Assembly (NCBI GenBank): GCA_938075155.1
Contig: CALJGL010000002.1
Coordinates: forward strand, 48,797 to 112,796
DNA length: 64,000 bases
Direction: 5' to 3'
Source of the DNA: UBA12191 sp009937185
GTDB lineage: Bacteria; Planctomycetota; UBA8108; UBA1146
Both the position numbers and the translations under genes were made by a program. The notes beneath the pieces were generated by a model that saw nothing but the letters and a program-made list of their open reading frames with translations, was not told the DNA's origin and searched no databases. Positions 59,714 through 64,000 of the stretch are shown here, in pieces (the first letter of the stretch is position 1; every line of letters starts with the position of its first letter).

Positions 59714-62607
59714 GTACACAATCCCAACTCCTCGAATCTCAAGGCTCCGTTCACCGAATCTCGGGACACCTATCGCATCTGTTAGTCCACCCCGATCGCT
59801 TTTGGATCGTTCTCGATGGTCAAGGAGAATTGATCACGACCGATGTGGTGGACTCTCTCTCCAGCGGACGTCGCCGTCCTCTCGGAGCAGTGCAAGCAGG
59901 AGACTTCCTCTTCCCTATCTCGACACCGTCAGGACAAAACAAACACTCCTGCATGCTCATTTCCCAAGAGTTTCTCAAGGTGCTAGAGGTGCCTCTAGAA
60001 AAGCTGTCGGAAGCCGCTTCCTCGCTTGATCGCAACCCTGCCGAATTAATCCAAGCTTGGTGTTCCAAGCTAGAACCGCTGCTCCACTTCGGTTCGTCAC
60101 CTGCCCACTGCGAGCGTCTTCAAAAGGATTCCACAGTGGCCCTGTCACCCGGACACAAAGTGACACCCGCTCCCAATGAAAGCTTCTGGATATCTATCTC
60201 TCAGGGAGAAGGTCTTCTCAATGGCGAACAACCGGTTTCCTTTAGCGACTCGTTGGTATTACTCCCCAAAGGGTGTTGGCTCGAAGCGACCGACGATCTT
60301 AAGTTAGAAGTTCTCCCCTCTTCCAAAGTCGAAACCAAACAAGCCATCGAGCCTCTGCGCCGCTTGAACACCTTGATTCAGCAACGCAGAGACCAATCGC
60401 GCTCATCTGAAGATCAGCAAAACCTCGATCGAGTCAAACAACGGGAGACGATTGAAGAAAAGAATTCTGAACACGCTCTCGCCAAATTGGCTTCTGTTCT
60501 CAATCCGCAAGTTGCACTTCAAAATCCTGGAGAAGATCTCTACTCGGTGATGAAGACGGTGGGTGCTGTGAAGGGGATCGAAATCCTTCCCATGGCCGAG
60601 TCCACCGATTTGGAAACTCTCGGCGATCCCGCCGAGGCCCTCACCCGCGCTTCCCGCATTCAACATCGCAAGGTGATGTTCCGCGGTGAATGGTGGAAGA
60701 TGGATGTCGGCCCCTTGGTGGGCTACCTGCAAGAAGACGATCGTCCCGTGGCGATCCTTCTCGACAAAAAAGGCCGCTATAGAATTCACGATGCTCGTGA
60801 CGGGTCGCAAACTCTCGTCAACAAAACCACTCAAAGCTTGCTGAAAAAGCACGCTCTGGTGCTGATCCGGACTCTAAGCGAAGACAAAAACAAACCGTTT
60901 GATCTGATCGCCTTCAGTCTCAAGAACAAGTTCCCCGATATCATATCATTCGCTTTAGCAGCCCTATTCCTGACCGTTCTAGGAATGCTCTTCCCGCAAG
61001 CGATGGCCATCATTCTCGATAACGCCATTCCTAACTCGAATCCTAGGCTCCTCTTCGAATTGGGGGGAGCACTGCTCGCGGTCACTTTGGGAATGACTCT
61101 TCTCTCCATCTTCCAATCCTTCGTTTCACTTCGATTGTCGGTCGCCACAGATTTCGAATCCCAATCAGCGATCTGGGACAGAATTCTTCGCCTGAAGACT
61201 TCCTTCTTCTCTCGGTATTCCACCGGTGATCTTCTGCAACGTATTTCAGCAGCACATGCGATCAGCGAAGAATTCAGCGGTCCCACAATGCTGACCCTGA
61301 TGACATCTTTCATGGCACTGCTCAATGTCATCTTGCTCTTTATCTACAATGTCAAACTCGCCGTCATCGCCATCGGCATCGCCATCACAGTAGCCGTGGT
61401 CACCTTCTTTGGAGGTGTATTTATCCGTAGGCATGCTCGAAAATTGATGGAGGAAGAAGGAGAGCTCTTCGGTTTCGAAGTCCAGTTGATCAGTGCCGTC
61501 AGTAAGTTGCGGGTAGCCGGCGCCGAACGCCGCGCCTTCGCACTTTGGATGGAACGCATCGCCGGACAACTGAGCCTCTCTAATAAGGTTCAAAGAATCG
61601 TCGATAACCTGACCCTCTTTAACAGAGCGATCCCCATGCTCAGCACGCTCATCCTGTTCATGCTGGCGATGCCTTTGATCACAGCCCCGGCTTCAGGAAC
61701 CTCCGCTCTTTCCATCGGTGTGTTCCTCGCCTTCAACGCTGCACTGGGCATTTTCCTCGGCGGGGCACTGACATTGAGCAACACGATTGTCGAGTTCCTC
61801 GATACAACAGTTCTCGCAGACCGTATGCAGCCTCTCCTCGACGCCGAGATGGAAACCACCTCCTCAAGTGTCGATCCAGGAAAGCTCAAGGGTGAAATAG
61901 AACTCTCCAGAATCCATTTCCGATACTCTCCAGAAGGCCAAAAAATACTCGAAGACGTCACCATTCACGCCAAGCCGGGTGAACTCATCGCATTGACAGG
62001 CACCTCCGGTTGCGGAAAGTCGACACTTCTTCGACTGATGCTGGGTTTCGAAACACCGGAAAGTGGCGAAATCAGATTCGATGGTAAAAACATCGATTCC
62101 GTCGATGCCACCGCCGTGCGACGCCAACTCGGTGTGGTTCTGCAGTCAGGGCACCTCAGCGCAGGGTCCATCTTCGAAAACATCACTGTCGGTTCCGTTT
62201 ACTCGATGGAAGAAGCATGGGAGGCCGTAGAGGAAGCAGGCATCGCAGAAGACATTCGCGAAATGCCGATGCAACTTCACACCGTCATCAGTGAAGGCGG
62301 AACCAACCTTTCAGGGGGCCAAAGACAACGCCTGCTGATCGCTCGCGCCCTGATCCGCAGACCCAAAGTCTTATTCCTCGACGAAGCCACAAGCGCCCTC
62401 GACAACAAAGCCCAGCGGATCGTCAACGACAGTCTCAACCGACGAAAAGTGACGCGTATCGTGATTGCCCATCGACTCAGTTCGATTCGTGAAGCCGATT
62501 GCATCTATGTTCTCGACAAAGGTCGGGTCATCGAAAAGGGCACCTACGATGAATTAGCAGCGGCAGAAGGTGTCTTTGCCGGACTCTTGGCGCGCCAAAC
62601 GACTTAA
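59710..62607 (+). CDS. Second ABC exporter of the island (NHLM bacteriocin-type, non-peptidase)
   Basis: 965 residues. About the first 400 form a soluble N-terminal part without a C39 motif; it contains beta-rich, CNB-like stretches and HRKVMFRGEWWKMDVGPL. Then comes a transmembrane domain (SFALAALFLTVLGMLFPQAM to about residue 690) and a complete ATPase: Walker A GTSGCGKSTLLRL, signature LSGGQRQRLL, Walker B VLFLDEATSALD and the H-loop IAHRLSSI. NHLM clusters normally have this second exporter beside the peptidase one, and the two may form a heterodimer. It is the last gene of the island. Confidence 0.9.
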   Translation: MSTQSQLLESQGSVHRISGHLSHLLVHPDRFWIVLDGQGELITTDVVDSLSSGRRRPLGAVQAGDFLFPISTPSGQNKHSCMLISQEFLKVLEVPLEKLSEAASSLDRNPAELIQAWCSKLEPLLHFGSSPAHCERLQKDSTVALSPGHKVTPAPNESFWISISQGEGLLNGEQPVSFSDSLVLLPKGCWLEATDDLKLEVLPSSKVETKQAIEPLRRLNTLIQQRRDQSRSSEDQQNLDRVKQRETIEEKNSEHALAKLASVLNPQVALQNPGEDLYSVMKTVGAVKGIEILPMAESTDLETLGDPAEALTRASRIQHRKVMFRGEWWKMDVGPLVGYLQEDDRPVAILLDKKGRYRIHDARDGSQTLVNKTTQSLLKKHALVLIRTLSEDKNKPFDLIAFSLKNKFPDIISFALAALFLTVLGMLFPQAMAIILDNAIPNSNPRLLFELGGALLAVTLGMTLLSIFQSFVSLRLSVATDFESQSAIWDRILRLKTSFFSRYSTGDLLQRISAAHAISEEFSGPTMLTLMTSFMALLNVILLFIYNVKLAVIAIGIAITVAVVTFFGGVFIRRHARKLMEEEGELFGFEVQLISAVSKLRVAGAERRAFALWMERIAGQLSLSNKVQRIVDNLTLFNRAIPMLSTLILFMLAMPLITAPASGTSALSIGVFLAFNAALGIFLGGALTLSNTIVEFLDTTVLADRMQPLLDAEMETTSSSVDPGKLKGEIELSRIHFRYSPEGQKILEDVTIHAKPGELIALTGTSGCGKSTLLRLMLGFETPESGEIRFDGKNIDSVDATAVRRQLGVVLQSGHLSAGSIFENITVGSVYSMEEAWEAVEEAGIAEDIREMPMQLHTVISEGGTNLSGGQRQRLLIARALIRRPKVLFLDEATSALDNKAQRIVNDSLNRRKVTRIVIAHRLSSIREADCIYVLDKGRVIEKGTYDELAAAEGVFAGLLARQTT

Positions 62608-62718
62608 TAGAAAGACACTCCAAAGAAAGACCTAGAGAAGACGTCTCTATAGGCTCATCTCAATTCCCTTGCGCCTGAATGAGTCGTAGATCTGCAGATC
62701 TGAAGAGCAACTGGATAC

Positions 62719-62755
62719 AAAAAAACCGCCCGGGATCTAAGAGACCCAAGGCGGT
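62719..62755 (-). terminator. Minus-strand terminator at the right edge of the export island
   Basis: accgcc/ggcggt (62725-62730 with 62750-62755) with an inner ggg/ccc pairing and a 10-base loop is followed on the minus strand by seven T. It can only end transcription coming from the right, that is, from the truncated aquaporin side. Between it and 63037 no complete gene is seen. The stretch 62608-63037 holds only fragments open on the minus strand, such as 62842-63033. Confidence 0.78.
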
Positions 62756-63037
62756 CGGATAACATTCTGAGTGTGGGCTCTTCATGCTTCTCCATTATTT
62801 CTTTCCAACACCAATTCGATCCACAGTAAGGCTTCAAAAAACTATGAAATCGAATGGTCATGAGTGTAATGAGAACCCAGAGAAGTTCTACCCACCATCG
62901 AGTCGAAGAATAGAGGAACAGTACTTCTAACATTGACCGCTGGGTCATCCTTGACACTTCCGTCAAAGTCTTTAAGGCCTTGGTTGTCAGATATCGGGTA
63001 TCTCAGCGAATCAGGTGCGAAGACTTCCAACACCCCA

Positions 63038-63511
63038 TCACAAACAACGATACCTGTCGATCCGTACGCTCTTGCCCTTAAAGGTGGCTTGCGGTGGGGG
63101 AGATTCGACGATCTTCGGGGCTTTCAGGGGTCGTTTGACCGCCACGCGCCAGGTCGCCATCGCCAGCGATGCCCGCAGCAGCGCTTCATCGGCGTCGGTA
63201 AAAACCAGGCGCATGATTCCACTCGCCACCACCGCGCCGCCAAACTGGGCGATCAGATACCCGGGCAACTGCGCCTTCGGCAGCTTCCCCGCCCGCACCA
63301 TCGCCACCGAGACCGCCGGATTGATATGCGCCCCGGAAGCAGAGCCAAAGAGAAGAATCATCCCCAACACCGCCAACCCCGAGAAAAGCCCATCCCCCAG
63401 GGGAGAGATGGATTCACCAAGGCTGGCCAAAGTCCCGGCACTGGTCGCACTAACCACGAGACCCAGGGTTCCCAGGAATTCTGCAAGGTAGGGGTGAACT
63501 CTGATTTTCAT
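63038..63511 (-). pseudogene. Truncated aquaporin, N-terminal half only
   Basis: 157 residues from ATG 63511. Residues 1-110 are very similar to the intact aquaporin at 52464 (shared AGTLASLGE, GLFSG, SGAHINPAVSVAMVRAGKL, QLPGYL). After FTDADEALLR the similarity ends, and the remaining 45 residues (TWRVAVKRPLKAPKIVESPP) are not channel-like. The second half with the NPAR motif is absent, so no functional pore is expected from this gene alone. The DNA is richer in G+C than nearby genes. I read it as a duplicated and truncated gene. A functional half-size protein cannot be excluded. Confidence 0.75.
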
Positions 63512-63974
63512 GGCCACAGTGTCTCCCGGCTGCGGAAGAATTCATTCCAAATCGCGTCAGATTCTGCAAGGACAAGGGAAGCACCGGAGCCTTCAGGCCC
63601 CGGTCTCCCCTTAAAGGGTAGGTGTCAATTCACACCGTGATCATCACCGAGTCTCGTAAAGAAACCTGCAGCCAAGAGATCAAAGTTGGGTAAAGACTGA
63701 AACCGGCGATCGAAGCCATAAAAGGCACTATCGATATGGAATCACACTTCGAAACAAACCCGGTATTCATACCGGATATTGACGTAAATATGAATCTTTA
63801 AGGAAAACGTTCCGCACTTAATTCCATGGCTGATACCGGAAACAAAAATATTAAAATAACACCAATCAGATAAAGGGCTTACGTGATCAGGAAGAGCCTC
63901 GAACTCCTTCAAACATCAGATATAGTATCTATTGTAACAATAACTTCAAAACCGCATACGGGGTTTTATTAACC
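63512..63974. other. Gene-free, increasingly AT-rich stretch at the right end
   Basis: About 460 bases with no supported gene. The left part is the upstream region of the truncated aquaporin. From about 63750 the sequence becomes strongly AT-rich, as expected ahead of a promoter for a plus-strand gene. Confidence 0.4.
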
Positions 63975-64000
63975 ATGGACAAATCACTTTTCCAAATCAT
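63975..64000 (+). CDS. Possible start of a gene running out of the window
   Basis: ATG 63975 opens a frame reading MDKSLFQI to the end of the window. There is no clear ribosome site (tattaacc precedes it) and only eight full codons are visible. It is listed because the AT-rich run before it looks like a promoter region. Nothing can be said about the product. Confidence 0.25.

Noticed and set aside
62655..62966. 103-codon minus-strand frame right of the export island
   Set aside because: It runs through the minus-strand terminator at 62719-62755 and has no recognisable feature.

Overview
The window looks like chromosomal DNA of a Gram-negative bacterium of the Planctomycetota. The main reason is a C-terminal module seen in three secreted proteins: paired calcium-loop, dockerin-like repeats ending in a short Cys-containing tail. 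Two sulfatases, a HEAT plus DUF1080 protein, a Tat-exported Gfo/Idh/MocA oxidoreductase and the general layout fit the same group. An outer membrane is implied by KdsC, an OstA/LptA-like protein, a TolC-family channel and putative beta-barrels. The assignment rests on protein style only. No rRNA, tRNA, CRISPR array or insertion sequence was found.

Layout. 1-6.2 kb: end of a peroxiredoxin gene, then two tandem paralogous di-heme cytochrome c peroxidase/MauG-like secreted proteins, each with its own terminator. 6.2-12.1 kb (minus): a HEAT/DUF1080 protein, a complete ribose-type ABC uptake operon (lipoprotein binding protein, double ATPase, permease) and a short-chain dehydrogenase. 12.3-18.0 kb (plus): a lipoprotein/beta-barrel gene with two in-frame TGA codons, two paralogous FAD monooxygenases around an aminotransferase, and a secreted two-repeat protein. 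18.0-28.3 kb (minus): a tightly packed seven-gene electron-transfer operon. 28.6-31.6 kb (minus): aldose epimerase, DUF4345 protein and oxidoreductase. 32-47 kb: housekeeping genes (bL28, rsmB, fmt, scpA, kdsC, an OstA-like giant, tatA, two parS sites, parA, parB) with a sulfatase pair unit. 47-54.6 kb: TolC-like channel, dockerin-like secreted protein, second sulfatase, aquaporin and a HisC-like aminotransferase. 55-62.6 kb (plus): a double-glycine peptide export island. 63-64 kb: a truncated second aquaporin and the possible start of another gene.

Two regions look most like undescribed systems. The first is the 18.0-28.3 kb operon. It encodes a pentaheme, a tetraheme and a decaheme c-type cytochrome, a putative outer-membrane barrel, an NqrF-like flavin/2Fe-2S reductase, a cyclic-nucleotide-binding domain fused to a four-cluster ferredoxin, and a diheme-type membrane cytochrome b. 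Together these could form an electron path between NAD(P)H, the inner membrane and the cell surface. Two of its cytochromes carry independent tandem repeats of the same acidic DDML motif.

The second is the 55-62.6 kb island. A 60-residue peptide with an NHLP-type leader (GVAGG) is followed by a cyclic-nucleotide-binding regulator, an HlyD-like adaptor, a C39-peptidase ABC exporter and a second ABC exporter, as in NHLM-type bacteriocin export clusters. No peptide-modifying enzyme is visible, and the predicted product is a lysine-rich hydrophilic peptide without cysteine.
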